The notes: a model not told the origin generated them from the letters alone. 64,000 nt of DNA from Siphonodentalium dalli (GCA_032622095.1 CP136068.1:149555365-149619364); one strand, 5' to 3'; counted from the first letter of the stretch, positions 20,728 to 32,686 are shown. Translations and numbers: made by a program.

Positions 20728-21159
20728 TGTGAGATAACTACCCATTATAATCTCACAACTTGATTCAAACTATACGAATGTCCCAATATATAAAACCCCA
20801 AACTCAGATATTCGTGTTCGGTTCTCGAAACCTCACACGTCTTATTCTCAGCGAAGATATACACACAATGAAGATGGCTCCCAAATATGGGCAAGGGAAA
20901 TGCCCATAACGAAGGAACCAATCCCGATGTGTATTGCCAAACGCCTCATCTAATATGCGTCCCAAATAGTATATAAGAGACAACCCCATCCCATCACCTC
21001 ATGCTTTTCCTATTCCACTTCCGAGCCTCTAATACGTAGAGGCTCGACTATTCTAACACTAGGATCATCGATTGTCATATTTGTATACACTGCTTGTATC
21101 TTATTCACGACGTAATAAAGACTTGTACCTATATATATTTATGTGTCCATTACCTCACA
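20728..21159 (+). repeat. 3' LTR of G2
   Basis: 432 bp, partner of 13572-14003. Differences are few (for example caccgaag against cagcgaag, and accacatccc against accccatccc). Confidence 0.92.
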
Positions 21160-21163
21160 ATCG

Positions 21164-21427
21164 GACCTTCGGAGTTATGGGCCGTCGGAGAATCGGCCAT
21201 TCGGAGTTATAGGTCTTCGGAGTTATAGGTCTTCGGAAAATCGGCCCTTCGGAGTTATGGGCTTTCGGAGAATCGGATATTCGGAGTTATGGGCCGTCGG
21301 AGAATCGGGTCTTCGGAGTTGTGGGCCGTCGGAGAATCGGGTCTTCGGAGTTGTGGGCCGTCGGAGAATCGGGTCTTCGGAGTTGTGGGCCTTCGTAGTA
21401 ATAGGTCTTCGGAAAACCGGTCTGACA
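21164..21427. repeat. Minisatellite arm of the foldback element (right, inverted)
   Basis: Units of cggagttatgggcc and cggagaatcgg in alternation, the reverse complement of the left arm. An apparent 127-codon open frame (21143-21526) is a product of the repeat. Confidence 0.85.
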
Positions 21428-21429
21428 CC

Positions 21430-22260
21430 TATTAAAGTTATCAACCAGAGGACTTGTCACTTTTCTTCTTCGAGTACAAAGAACCTACACAACGTATTGA
21501 AGTCCAGAGTACCACACGAGTTGTAGATTATATTTATTACATGATCCAAAACATACTTACAACAACAAATTGGACGCGAAACTAAGATCAGCTTCTATAA
21601 GGCATGCGATGACGTTTCACGTAACTTTGCGTTGTTATCCAGCGTAAAGAAATAGTCCCAGATAAATAAAGACTCTGCATGGCGTATTTAATGGCGTATA
21701 TTTAATGACATTACTTTTCAAACTCTTCATTCATTGTAGTTTGTTGAAAATATTTTGGAAGCCATATTGTTTTGAGACGTAGCATATGGATTGTAAACAG
21801 ACGACAAACCGGATGTCAAAGGTCACCTGGCACTATTTCCTGTAATTAAACGAACGTTTAATATCACAATTTATAGAATGGGTTTATTGAATGGAATAAG
21901 GGTAGGATCATGTAATAAATAAATATACCAAGTTTTTTTGAAACCTCACATTACATTACATATCATAGTATATATGATATGCCATTGAAAGGGAAGAAAA
22001 ACAGTTATAATAGGCCAATCTACTAGAGTGAACGTGATATATCATCTGATGTAGTTGACATGGCAGCAACGCCCAATTGACACGGACTTAAGAAGACATA
22101 ATGAGCAGAATTTAAGCACATCGTAGTTTTTCGTCAGAATAGTCCAATGATTATCATGTGATTTAGTCACCGTCTCAATATCCCCAGTAATACGAGTCCG
22201 ATGATACATATATATTACACGTAAGTTATTATCATTGCCGTTTTTGTTCATGTTTTCCCC
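21430..22260. other. Intronic DNA
   Basis: No gene or repeat supported. Confidence 0.4.
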
Positions 22261-22307
22261 TAAACTTGAAGGGGACATGAAGTGTGCCCTCTCCACGTGG
22301 ACGTTTT

Positions 22308-22405
22308 TCAGCTTTCTACTGCTGACGTTTCACTGCTAAATATCCCCTCGGCGTGTTTTGTCCAATTGTAACTGTAAGTAACAGTGTCAACATTCGGTAT
22401 GACAT
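22308..22405 (-). pseudogene. Possible decayed Ig exon
   Basis: After an acceptor-like attttag the phase-1 reading gives VIPNVDTVTYSYNWTKHAEG, which resembles the strand C region of an Ig domain with its tryptophan, then a stop. A different frame continues with LKNVHVERA. The first core cysteine is not visible and no donor is clear. This could be a relic of another Ig exon or chance. Confidence 0.25.
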
Positions 22406-22419
22406 CTAAAATTACGATA

Positions 22420-23258
22420 AATAAACTCACACAAAAAGAAAATCGTATGTATAGAAAGACGGTAATGTTCATATATGGGTAATTTACAACTATTATAACA
22501 TTGTTCTGCTCTGTTAATAACAAACGTTAGATGCAGAACAGCGATCCGTTCGGTGTCCATTGAGCGATCGCGGAGGTCCTGCAAAAATAATTCTCAATTT
22601 TACACTCTGGTTATTATTCGTGTTAGATGTGGGCACATTATTGACGTTAGCATTCCTTCACCTTTCAGGTACGGACATACCTAAATATTAGAACAGCCAG
22701 GTAGGGACGTAGTGATATGCTACCTGCGTAACTCGCATAATTACGACCACGTCAACAACATTGTGTTCAGTTGTGAGGCCACCATTTCTGACTGAATTTA
22801 TATAATTATGTGGACAAATATAAAGTCAAAGGAATGATATGCCAGTTCATTGCATTTGCAGGGATATGATTGAGTGCGAACCAGGCCAGCATGTGCGTAA
22901 ACACAAATTCACACTGACATACTGAGGTCATCTCGTCAAATTGTTGTTTCTCGAATAGACGACCAGACTTCGCCCAAATGCCGTCACAATGTGTTATATT
23001 GCTCGCTTTGATTGGATTATTTAATCTGAAAGTTTTGATTGGCGGTAATGACTCGGCATCCCGGGGATTGGTTAACTTCACAAATATAATCTCAACGGCA
23101 GGTAATCAGACTCACTATATATATAGAACGGTTGTTTACTGAGACTGGTGTCAGTTCTGAGTTCATAAAGATAAACTAAAGTTACCTTTATAAAACGATA
23201 CCTCGTGTCGCTTTATGTCATCATGGATCTATGTACTTTAATTGTTACATTTGTAATA
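22420..23258. other. Intron of the IgSF gene
   Basis: DNA downstream (minus strand) of the Ig exon at 23264-23563. No exon recognised. The open frame at 22806-23081 has no motif. Confidence 0.45.
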
Positions 23259-23263
23259 CTCAC

Positions 23264-23563
23264 AGTGGGGATGTAAGTAAATAGAACTGCTATCTGACGT
23301 CTGCCCATACTGTTCCGTGGCTTTGCATGATATTTCTGCGCCGATGTCTATTTTCTCAACATTGTTTATAATAAGTTCTTTGCTGTCTGGGCTCCATGTA
23401 GATCTAGTGGCGGTAGATTCTTCTTGGAACTCCCAGACGTAGGACATGTTAAGTCCATGCGATGGTGGCTGGCTCGTTGAGACGACATCACATGTGAGTT
23501 TTAATGAAGAGCCGACATCGGGATTCTGAGTTGGCGACAGGATACCATTATTCACGGGTTTAT
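23264..23563 (-). CDS. Immunoglobulin-domain exon with both core cysteines
   Basis: A 300-bp (100-codon) exon with acceptor tttttccag and donor gtgagt (23258-23263), phase 1 at both ends. The Ig core is complete: SSLKLTCDVVS (strand B cysteine), MSYVWEFQEES (tryptophan), SKELIINNVEKIDIGAEISCKA (strand E-F and second cysteine) and a closing YGQTSDSSSIYL. It starts with KPVNNGILSPTQNPDVG. Same strand and phase as 11713-11970 and 10477-10590, so these are most simply three exons of one surface receptor or adhesion protein, spread over 13 kb by transposons. Upstream exons, including the signal peptide, are not found in the window. If the gene continues upstream, element S1 (24693-28887) would lie in its intron; this is an inference. 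Confidence 0.8.
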
Positions 23564-23769
23564 CTGGAAAAATGTGTATAATTCACCTACAATATATCGC
23601 TTTAATAAAAAACATTATTGTTGTGTAGTTATGCAGCTATCACTGATAAATGTGTATTCATGTGGCAACAAACGTGGCAAAAAAATTAGGCATTTTTTCC
23701 CTGCTACATTGCTACACGCAATCATATTTTATGTTCTGCAAATTATTAATAAAAAACACATGTCAAAAC

Positions 23770-24610
23770 GTGAATTCCAACTCCCCAGAATAACTGCTAC
23801 AACCACTGCAGCGCTACATTGAAAAAAACGTGGACGCGATATGGGCGAAACATGTTTCATTGCTACATATTGCAAAGCTAAGTCAAAACGTGAATTCAAG
23901 CACACCAAAATCAATGGTATAACCGCTGCACCGCTACATTGAAAACAAAAATGGGATGCGATATGGGTGAAACATGCTTCATTGCTTACTGTTATAAAGC
24001 TAAGTCAAAAAGAGGATTCAAACTCCCCCGAAGCACTGCTAAAACCGCTGCAGCGCTATACATTGCAAACAAATAGGACGCGATATGGGTGAAACGTGCC
24101 TCATTGCTGCCTGTTACACAGCTGTCAAAAAGTGGATTCAAACTCCCAGAAGCACTGCTACAACCGCTGCAGCGCTACATTGAAAACAAATGGGACGCGA
24201 TATTGGTGAAACATGCTTCATTGCTACGTGTTACAAAGCTAAGTCAAAAACTGGATTCAAACTCCACCAAATTACTGATACAACGGCGGCGGCCCTACAT
24301 TGAAAACACAATGGAAGCAATATAGGTGAAACATGCTTCGTTGCTAGATGTTACAATGCTAAGTCAAAAAATGGATTCAAACTCCCCCGAAGAACTGCTA
24401 AAACCGCTACATTGAAAAACAATTGGGCGCGATATGGGTGAAACTTGCTTCATTGCTACAGGTTACAAAACTAAGTCCAAAAGTGGATTCAATCTCACAC
24501 GAAGCACTGCTTCACTGCTGCAGCGCTAAATTGAAAAAAATGGGACGCGATATTGGTGAAACACAATTCATTGCTACCTGTTACAAAGCTAATAGTGGAG
24601 TAGATTTAAG
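23770..24610 (+). repeat. ~119-bp tandem repeat
   Basis: Seven copies and a part, marked by ctacattgaaaacaaatggg at about 23814, 23934, 24055, 24174, 24294, 24407 and 24526. Other constant parts are gcgatatgggtgaaacatg, cttcattgctac and tgttacaaagctaagtcaaa. Open frames through it are not conserved between copies. Confidence 0.85.
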
Positions 24611-24692
24611 TCCTAGGCAATTGTTCAATTTGTGACTAAAGCATGAAAAATTGCACAAATGTACATATTCACATACTAATTTATATTAAATG

Positions 24693-27600
24693 TGGAGGGG
24701 TTTTCCAAATTTAAAGAGCGATTCGTGATTATTTCAGTTATTAAATTCGCAATTAATCTTACCACGAAATATACAGTAAGTATGATTCTGCGAGATATAA
24801 TGCAACATTTTTATGGTAAAATTCTCCGTCCAAGATTGCTGTCAAAATGGCAGCCGGAAGTTGAAAATTTGACGTTTTTCACTAATATCTTCTAGATGCT
24901 ATATATATATATATATATATACAATTTATGCTGTATGGAACTACTTCAGAATTGTGACAGTATTTTGTATTATTGGTAAGAAATGGTCGTTGGAGCCATG
25001 AACTATTCCATTCACGACGTCCCAGCGACTTCCGACCCCTCAAAAATTCGATTTTACAGAACTATTTATGAAATTTCAAAACAATCACCGTTAGGATTCT
25101 AGTGATATTTTAACACTAAATGGACAGAACTGTGCAAAGTAAGTCAGGCATACCATTAATTATAAATAGTTCAACTCAATGGAACCAGAATTGTCACTTG
25201 GTCTGAAAATGACAACTGACACCTGGAACAATTGTGAATATTGGCCCATCATGCCATCTAATCGCTTACACATTGTGGTCGATGAATACAATTGGCTATT
25301 CTGTCTTATATACATTAAATTTTAATATTTCTGATGTACATTGGTTAAGGGTTACTATTGTAACCACTGACATTGCCAGAAATATTGGATTGTTCTATCA
25401 CAAAACTTAATATCAAAATCGGCAAAATTTACTTTTCAGGTTTGGACCATTTATTCAAGTAAAATGGAACTATATTTGGCATCAAAGCTGTTTATTTTTT
25501 TGACCCGTGTTACACGTGGCACACTGATGTGTTTGAGACAAAGTTACTCAAGATGGATTCCAAAATGGTAACCAAATTTGGTAAAAACAAGTTGATTATA
25601 TACCGAACATTATTCTCTGTTCCCGAAATGTAGCAAATTGTGACTCACTTGGTTATGAACCATGTTACTTAATCCACATGTTTCATTCTGGTTGTCCAAG
25701 TATCTGAGGGATGACAAATTTATTTTAAATTATGTGTAGAATTTTGCCAAAAACGTTGTTTGGGATTCTGGCCATATTTTTGAACGGAAATGGACGTAAC
25801 GTCTAAACCGAACTGAGTGTGACCATATCATGTGGCTACTCTCGCCCATTATTATCAAAATCAACTTAATATTTAGTGTATGTCACAATGTCAGCCAGTG
25901 GCTGAATGGATGGACATATGTGAGGTAAAAGTTATACATGGAGTTGTTGTATAGTCATGAATAATGCGAAGGAGTGGCTATGTGGTGATGGGTGGTGTGT
26001 CCATGGTGAGATATATAGGAAGACAGGGAGTGACTGTATGGGCATGTGTCAGGTCAAAAGCTATGCAATGATTGTATGTATGGTAATTGAAGTGGTGTAT
26101 GGGTATAACGATATTAAACACATGGTCATATGTGTTGTTTATGTATATATATAGTGACAGTATGGTCATGTGTGGGATATACGTGCGTACATTGGATGTC
26201 TATTGGAATGCATGGGTGTATATGCATACAAATGTTGGCTGCATGCTCATATATGGGTCTATGATTAAACAGGGAGTGGTTATATGTTTATGTGTAATGT
26301 ATATAGGTGTGCATGGTCATGGTTGTTGAAGTGTATATGCATACCTGGAGTATGGCTGGGTGGTCTTGTGTGGCATGTGGGTGTATATGAAGTGACCTTA
26401 TTGTCATGGTTCCATATGTGATGTATATGCATCTCTGACGTGGTTGTAATGTTATTGGTGGAGGTATGTATTTACGTGGTGTAGCTGTATGACAATGAAT
26501 GAGGCGTGTGCGTATAATATATCGAGTGGATAAATTGTCATGGGCGAGGTGTATGGAAATCTGGAATGTACGATTGGGCGTGCAGGTCATTTGTATATCC
26601 ATTGGCGAAGTGTATGTGTATGCATGGATCGACTATATGGTCATGAGTTGGGTGTATATGTATATCGTGAGTGGTATATGGTCATGTGGGACGAAACTGC
26701 TTACAGGGAGTGACTGTTTGGACAACGGTGAGGTCTTGTGTGTTATTTTGTTATATCTAGAAGGTATGTATGGTCAGTGATGAGGTGTCGATGTATACCA
26801 TGCATGGGTGGGTGTATGTGTACAGTGTATATATTTAGTAGCTATATGACCATGGGTGGTGCTAATATGTATACATGGAGTGATCGTATGGTCAATGGAC
26901 AGGTGAATTGGTAAACAATGAGTGACATTGATTTTCTGAATTGTCTTGATTGAGGAGTATATTCAAGCATTGTGTGTGTGAATGGCCATGCATGCGGATC
27001 GTTTGTATGTATATGCGTTGTATGGTCATTGGTGAGGTGTATATGTATAACCGGAGTGACTCTATGGTTATTGTTATCGCTGCAGTGTGTATGCATATCT
27101 TGTGTGGATAAATTGCCATGGATGTGGCGAATAGGTATACATGGAGTGATCGTATTGCCAATAGCGAAGCGAATAGGTAAACACGAAGTGATTGTATGGC
27201 CACGAATGTAATGAATATATATATACAGGAAGTTACTATATGGTCAGGGTTGGCGTGTACGAGTATACCTGGTGTATCTGCATGGTGGTGACTCATGGCT
27301 GTATAGTCATGTGTGGAGTACGGGTAAACCCAAGTGTGGTTGTATGGGAGAGGTGTATGTAAAAAGCGAGTGGAAACATGGCCATTTGTGTGGTGTTTTT
27401 GTATATATACAATGATTGCATGGTCATTGGTGAGTTGTACAGGCGGACCTTTGGGTGGCTATCATTTTCCACAATAGCTGAATAATATGCTAATCGATTG
27501 GGAGGTAATGTCAGTGAGTTATCCATATTGGTGGTCTTTTATAGTCAATTAATCTTGATGACAAATGTCCCATAATTTGATGTTATTAAGCAGCTGTTCA

Positions 27601-28887
27601 CTAACTTCCTTTTTTGATTTTATAAAATGGTTTCTGGTTCTCCTACCAGTGCATTAATCTAGCCTATTATGGGTCATTATAGTGTTCTAGGTGTGGGTAC
27701 GCCTATCCCGATAGACGTGTTACCTGGTCTGACACCACTTACCTATAATGGTTACACATATTATTGGACCAGCGTAGGCAATTAATTATGCCCCGCTCAT
27801 TTCAGTTTCAGAGTTCTGCTCATTTCCGTTCGAAAATATGGCCAGATTCCCATAAAAAAGAAATTCGGCAAAATTACATACTACATTATTTAAAATGAAA
27901 TTGTCGTGCCGCATAAGGTACTATGACAACCAGAATAGAACATTTAGTTGATAGTTGATGTTTGTTAACCGAGCTACTCACAATGTGATACATTTACAGA
28001 AGAGCAGAAAATAATATTCTCAATATATTTGAAAATATCAACTTTTCTACCAAATTTTGTGGACATTTTGCAAGCCATCTTGAGAATATATTTTTCTAAA
28101 ACACCTCAATGTGATGCATTTAAGACGGATCAAAACAATAAACACCAAAGATAGTTCCAATTTTTACTTTATTAAAAATGATTCAAACCTGAATTTTTTA
28201 TTTTTTTTGCCGATTTTGACAGAAATTTTAGTAATGTAATAGTAACACTACCCAAGATGCATCATACATGTTAGTAATATATACTTTTAAGCGATTGCAC
28301 GCCACGCTGGGACAATATTTACCATTATCCATATTTGGTCGCCATTTTTACAGCCATTTTTTAGCCAAAGTGATAATTTTGGTTCCATTGAGTTGACGTA
28401 TTCATGATTAATGTTATGCCTCACTTAATTGCTACAGTTATGCTCATTTCTTGTTGAAATATGACTAGAATCCCAATTGTGATTTTTTTGTGAAATTTCA
28501 TACCGCGTTCTGTAAAATCGAATTATTGAGGGATCGGAAGGCGCTTGGATCCCACACATGACATATGACAATGCTCCAGTGATCTGTTAATAAGAAAATA
28601 CAAAATAACATCACATTTCCGAACCAGTTCCATACAGCAGAAACTGATCTAGAAGATATTAGTGAAAAAAACGTCAAATTGTCCAGTTACGGCTGACATT
28701 TTGACGGCCATCTTGGACGGGAAGATCATATTTCGCCCTAACAATGTGCCATTATATCTCACAGAATCATACTTACTGGATATAACTAATTTTGAATCGC
28801 ATATTCCTTGGCAAGATTAATAGCGACATTTAATAAATAATAAAATCAAGAAACGCTCTTTAAATTCGGAAACCCCTCAAAAGAGGA
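24693..28887. mobile_element. DNA element S1: long inverted repeats around a satellite-like core
   Basis: The left arm (24693 to about 25870) and right arm (about 27600 to 28887) are inverted copies: GAGGGGTTTTCCAAATTTAA on the left matches the reverse complement of ttaaattcggaaacccctc on the right. Matching blocks continue inward (agtaagtatgattctg(c/t)gagata, cactaatatcttctaga, gctgtatggaact, acttttcaggtttggacc / ggttcaaacctgaa). The core is a degenerate array. No transposase is visible, so the element is non-autonomous. No target duplication could be read at the ends. Confidence 0.75.
25920..27520 (+). repeat. Degenerate satellite-like core of S1
   Basis: Imperfect repeats built from tatggtcat, gg(t/a)gaggtgtatatg and atacatggagtgactgtatgg, with no fixed period. 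The same text occurs as reverse complement at 33140-33375 and 49965-51115 in S2. Open frames in it are shadows of the repeat. Confidence 0.7.
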
Positions 28888-30720
28888 GTTAAAGTGAAAT
28901 ATCAGCGCGTGTCCACATATAAAATCAATGTGTATGCTAATATGTAAATATGTGTAACATGTTATGCTTTAGTCACAAAGTAAAAACTTTTGTTACTAAT
29001 CTACTTCACTACAAGGGTTACACGCACCAGAGTAATTTACAAGATCTTCGATGTTAACAACATCAACAATGAACTGACGGATCATCACAATTCCAACTTA
29101 CTAGTACATCAATTAAAACTACTAATAATTAGCTATTACAGTTACACGGACCGATGCATAATGTTCATCAATATACACCGTGAATTACGCCAATTTACTG
29201 AGACAGCTATTGGTTAGAATGTTCATATCAAACTGTCCATGATTCACTAATATTGATAGTGTCGTGATATACGGTACACCTATTGATGCATCATGTCATC
29301 AAATTTCATCGACAAATGTGTATCTGTGGATGAACTTTGTCACCAAGTCATCGCGTAGTTATTACGGGGTCTGCTATGGTCGTAGGTTTCAATCCAACTA
29401 GCTATGACTGTTACTGATATTTTCGTGATATACACAGTCGCCATATTTTCTATTGTTCTCCCTTGCACAATATCCAGCCGATTACCCGCTGGTAACAATA
29501 ACTGTGAATTATTTTAACAATAACTTGGAAATATTAAAATATTTCCCGGGTATGGTCATAACAATCACAAGTCATTGCTTGGTGTCGTCTCCACTTGCTG
29601 ACACATCGGAAGATCAAATTGGTGCGACTAATTAATAACCTGAGAAACTGAACAGTGTTCGGTGGTTACAATGCAGACTTCACTGTGTCGCCATAATCCG
29701 GTAATACATTGTGGTCCGATTTACTATTCAGAACGTTAAAGTCCTCTTCCAAACCTAATACGTCAGAAAGTATATCTTTATAATGGTCATGTTCACATTT
29801 TTCGTTAAATTTGTTATTGACTTTTAGTTAATTATACATACATTGTAATATCATTGACAAATTTCGATGTAAAATTATAGCGAAAATTTTAAATTTCGTC
29901 TTTATATTCTTTTAATACTGAGGTTTAAGACAGATATTCCCATCGCTGTCGGGCATTATTCGTCCAAATAAATACCTCGGCTTCGCCTCGGTGAACTATT
30001 TTTCCGAATGCCCGACAGCTCGGGGAATATCATATACATACTCGTTAAAGAATCAGGGAACTAAATGTGTTCCAGAGTCGGGCAGCGAGTGCACCGAGGA
30101 ATACTAGAGGTGAAGGTAAAAAAAAGCCTTCACCGAATACATGTGACACGTTATTAAAGGGTGAAATCTTGTTTATTTGGTGTGTACATCATAGCTAAAT
30201 AATCTAAACTGATGAATTAATGGGGGTATGGATTTTTGTGGGAAATTTATTTAACTAGCTGCTGTAGTTATGGGTTTTTCCAGATAAAATTTGGCTGTGG
30301 GATAGCCTTGTCGTACACCTGGTGATTTAATTTAAAAAGTAAATACATGTATTTCCGTGATCAACTGGTGTCAATCAGGTTGGGTAAACATCATTGGAGT
30401 GGCCTGTAGGCTTCAATTCAGTGAATTTGGCCGAAACGTTAACAATGTCTTCTATGGCAGACCATTTAGTTCAGTGATTGACATTAACTATGTTTACAAG
30501 TGACTGGACAGTTTCACGCCTCAAGTGTTACCAAAAAAGTATGCCATCCGATGGTTTACTTTTATATACATGTATATAAATTTGAATATTAACTGTGATA
30601 GGTTTATTGCTTTGTGTCTTAAAAAGGGGATGCCGATTCATATGTTTTAAAATGGTCGGAATTAGTATTACTAGTAATTGAAAAGCTCACCAATTTAGTT
30701 TATTAATTATATGTTAACAA
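28888..30720. other. Anonymous DNA between S1 and G1
   Basis: No gene is supported. Apart from the palindrome at 29933-30031, nothing stands out. Confidence 0.45.
29933..30031. repeat. 99-bp imperfect palindrome
   Basis: GATATTCCC-GCTGTCGGGCATT on the left pairs with AATGCCCGACAGC-GGGAATATC on the right. The loop carries cctcggcttcgcctcgg. Similar 'gcccgacagc' and 'ccgagg' phrases follow at 30075-30105. Confidence 0.75.
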
Positions 30721-30723
30721 CAT

Positions 30724-31172
30724 TGTGACATAACTATATCGCCCCCTATACTAACGTGCGCTAAGTATAGTATAGAACCCAAACTCAATATCAGTGCTCG
30801 ATTCCTTACAGGAACCGCGCACATCTTGATCACAGCTCAGACCCACACACAATGAAGGCGATCCCCCAAATATGGTCATAGGGAATGACCATAACGGCAG
30901 AGCCAATGCCGATGTGTATTGCCCAATATCTCATCTAATATTCATCCCAAGAGTATATAAGACACAGCTACACCCCATCACTTGATGCTTTCACTTGACT
31001 CATCTTGTCTTGAGGTTCCTATACTTAACCGGGCATCACCTAACACCTATCACCTATCACTTTGCGGCTTTGTACACATTGATTCAGCGACTTCTTTTGT
31101 ATACACTGATTGTGTATTATACATCATACATTAAAGATTGGTATCATATCTTTGTGTCGTCATTACATCACA
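30724..31172 (+). repeat. 5' LTR of G1
   Basis: 449 bp, begins TGTGACATAACTA and ends ATTACATCACA, related to the G2 LTR along its length (shared aacccaaactca, cacacaatgaag, ccgatgtgtattgcc, gtatataaga). A gagtatataagacac TATA-like site lies near 30951 and a cattaaag near 31128. Confidence 0.8.
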
Positions 31173-31885
31173 TAGTATTTATGGTACCGCTGAGCAGTTC
31201 TACGTCTCACAGGTACACGACTTGAAGTCTTAACCACTAAACGACCACTACCAAGACACCTACGAGACGAACGCATCAATTACCGGCCAACAAATCAGAC
31301 AATCTCAACCACAAATCAACCACGGGAACACAGCCTGAGGACAGTGGCAGATCCAGTCAGCAGATCCAGTGATCACCAATATTCCCGCGTTTAGCAGTAA
31401 TCGAAAATACAACATCACACACAGAAATGCACAATTTCAACCACCCTTCGCCGATATAGGATCTCAAGTTTTCACCCCGTTCTCGGACACCCTTTCTTCA
31501 ACGACAATTCACAACACCCATCCAGCTATTCAGTACATTCAGTACATTTCGAGCAGAGTTCATCAACCGCAGAGTACACCGTTAATTCGACACGAAACAC
31601 TCTCACGATTTCGCAGACACAGATCCAGCCACAAACTACATATTCTTCGCTTATAGACATTACGTACAAGCCCGTACACACTTTCGTCGCCCACAAACTC
31701 TACAAAACATTCGTTACATCGCCTGTCAGTTCCAGTATAGACATTCATCGTTACAGATTCGGGCACATCATTATTCTCGGAAATTGGTGAGTGACCATCT
31801 TTTCAGTCACATTTGCTGTCAAATTTCACATTCCCCATTCATTTCCAAAATATCAACCTTTTGGTACCCTTTTGGCACTCGTGTT
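31173..31885 (+). other. Leader of G1
   Basis: Related to the G2 leader. It contains ggaaattggtgagtgacc, a splice-donor-like site in the same place as in G2. An open frame that appears to begin at 31784 starts at a non-ATG codon; the first good ATG is 31886. Confidence 0.65.
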
Positions 31886-32686
31886 ATGGACATATCACCC
31901 GATTCGACTACACTAATACTACCTACCCATACTACAACAATTCAGGCATCGACTGACCAACCCATTCCACCTAATTTTCACAAGAAGCACTCAGTTCTCA
32001 ATTTTAAAACTTATTGTAAACACGCCTTACCTCATCAAATAACTTTATCGCCACAACTCATTAAATATTGTAATCGCATTCGCATTGAAATAACCCAATA
32101 CTCAATCTGCCTATACGTGCGTTGTATGATCATAAATAATTATTCGGGACATGCTCTAGATTCGTGGAAAGAGTGGCATACATTCCCAGCTCATTTTAGT
32201 GACTATCCAAAACTTATTGTCAACTCGGTAGTCGCGGCTATTCCGATAAAACATCCTAGCAAATCATCGGAATCGTGCCAAACACATCTCAATCGAATTG
32301 TACACCGATACGGCACTTGGAAAAAAATACAACACACTTTTACCCTTACCACCGGTCACAAAACAAACGTCGATAACCTACAATAACATAATGGACTCCC
32401 CACCCCCTCAGAGCAGCGATTATTTTCACCAAGTCAAATTTACCAACATCACCGGGAAACGGACCGACAAACAGCAATACCCCCCCCCCCCCCAACACAG
32501 ACATTACTAGTAATAATGATATAGGCAAAGACACTAAAAATGTGTTATTGCCACAGCTCACCCATTTTACTAATTCCATTCGCGACCACACAGCAAGTTT
32601 GAAGACACAGACAACCATAACGGCACTCTTCGGTATAAATTCAATCATTGAACCCTTCGACGGCAAACACGACGCGGTTCCCCAAT
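31886..32686 (+). pseudogene. G1 gag, N-terminal part
   Basis: Starts MDISPDSTTLILPTHTTT and remains open to 32386, covering a basic, Ser/Thr/Pro-rich N-terminus. A frameshift there and another at the poly-C run (about 32480) lead into LPQLTHFTNSIRDHTASL and INSIIEPFDGKHDAVPQ. The FDGK block is the usual entry to the capsid-like part of Ty3-type gag. The frame is cut at 32687 by S2 and resumes at 53341. The bases up to 32769 that seem to continue the frame belong to the S2 terminal repeat. Confidence 0.7.
32684..32686 (+). other. Target duplication of S2, left copy (AAT)
   Basis: AAT precedes the S2 terminus here and follows it at 53338-53340. With one copy kept, the gag frame reads VPQ then WCHSVEKY without a shift. 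Confidence 0.7.

Larger units (their letters stand above)
13572..21159 (+). mobile_element. LTR retrotransposon G2, non-autonomous (LARD-like)
   Basis: Two 432-bp LTRs (13572-14003, 20728-21159) with TG...CA ends differ at only a few positions. The element is flanked by ATCG on both sides (13568-13571 and 21160-21163), a 4-bp target duplication inside the foldback array. The leader after the left LTR (about 14004-14690) is clearly related to the leader of G1 (31173-31800). Downstream of that, the 6 kb up to the right LTR has no gag or pol that I can recognise in the sense direction. It is A/C-rich and G-poor on the plus strand, like the coding part of G1, and has tandem repeats and poly-C runs. 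The simplest reading is a large retrotransposon derivative that keeps the LTR, leader and polypurine tract and depends on a G1-type element for its proteins. The only protein-like text is antisense (15448-15936). Confidence 0.88.
12593..21427. mobile_element. Foldback element with tandem-repeat arms, interrupted by LTR element G2
   Basis: The left arm (12593-12836) is an array of short units alternating cccataactccgaag and gattctccgaag. The right arm is the same array in reverse complement: a stub at 13543-13571 and, beyond G2, 21164-21427. The inner DNA (12837-13542) is itself an imperfect palindrome: 'aaatagtgtacagtcCAGTGG' on the left mirrors 'CCACTGgactgtacactattt' on the right, and the flanks 'gtatattataacgaaacg' and 'cgtaacgttatagtat' mirror each other nearer the centre (about 13190-13260). 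Without G2 the element would be about 1.3 kb. No coding region. The outer limits are approximate and no target duplication was found. Foldback elements with repetitive arms are known in animals; this family is not one I can name. Confidence 0.7.

Noticed and set aside
20804-20989. Minus-strand frame repeated at 13648-13833 as a possible gene
   Set aside because: It lies in both G2 LTRs and runs against their transcription signals; the repetition reflects LTR identity only.
12593-21427. CRISPR-like appearance of alternating short repeats in the foldback arms
   Set aside because: Repeats are contiguous without unique spacers, on an animal chromosome, and mirrored in both arms.
25957-27526. Overlapping frames of 60-134 codons on both strands
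   Set aside because: Shadows of the satellite-like core; no domain, no consistent frame.
24685-28895. Target duplication for S1
   Set aside because: No matching bases could be read at the two ends; the exact termini remain open.
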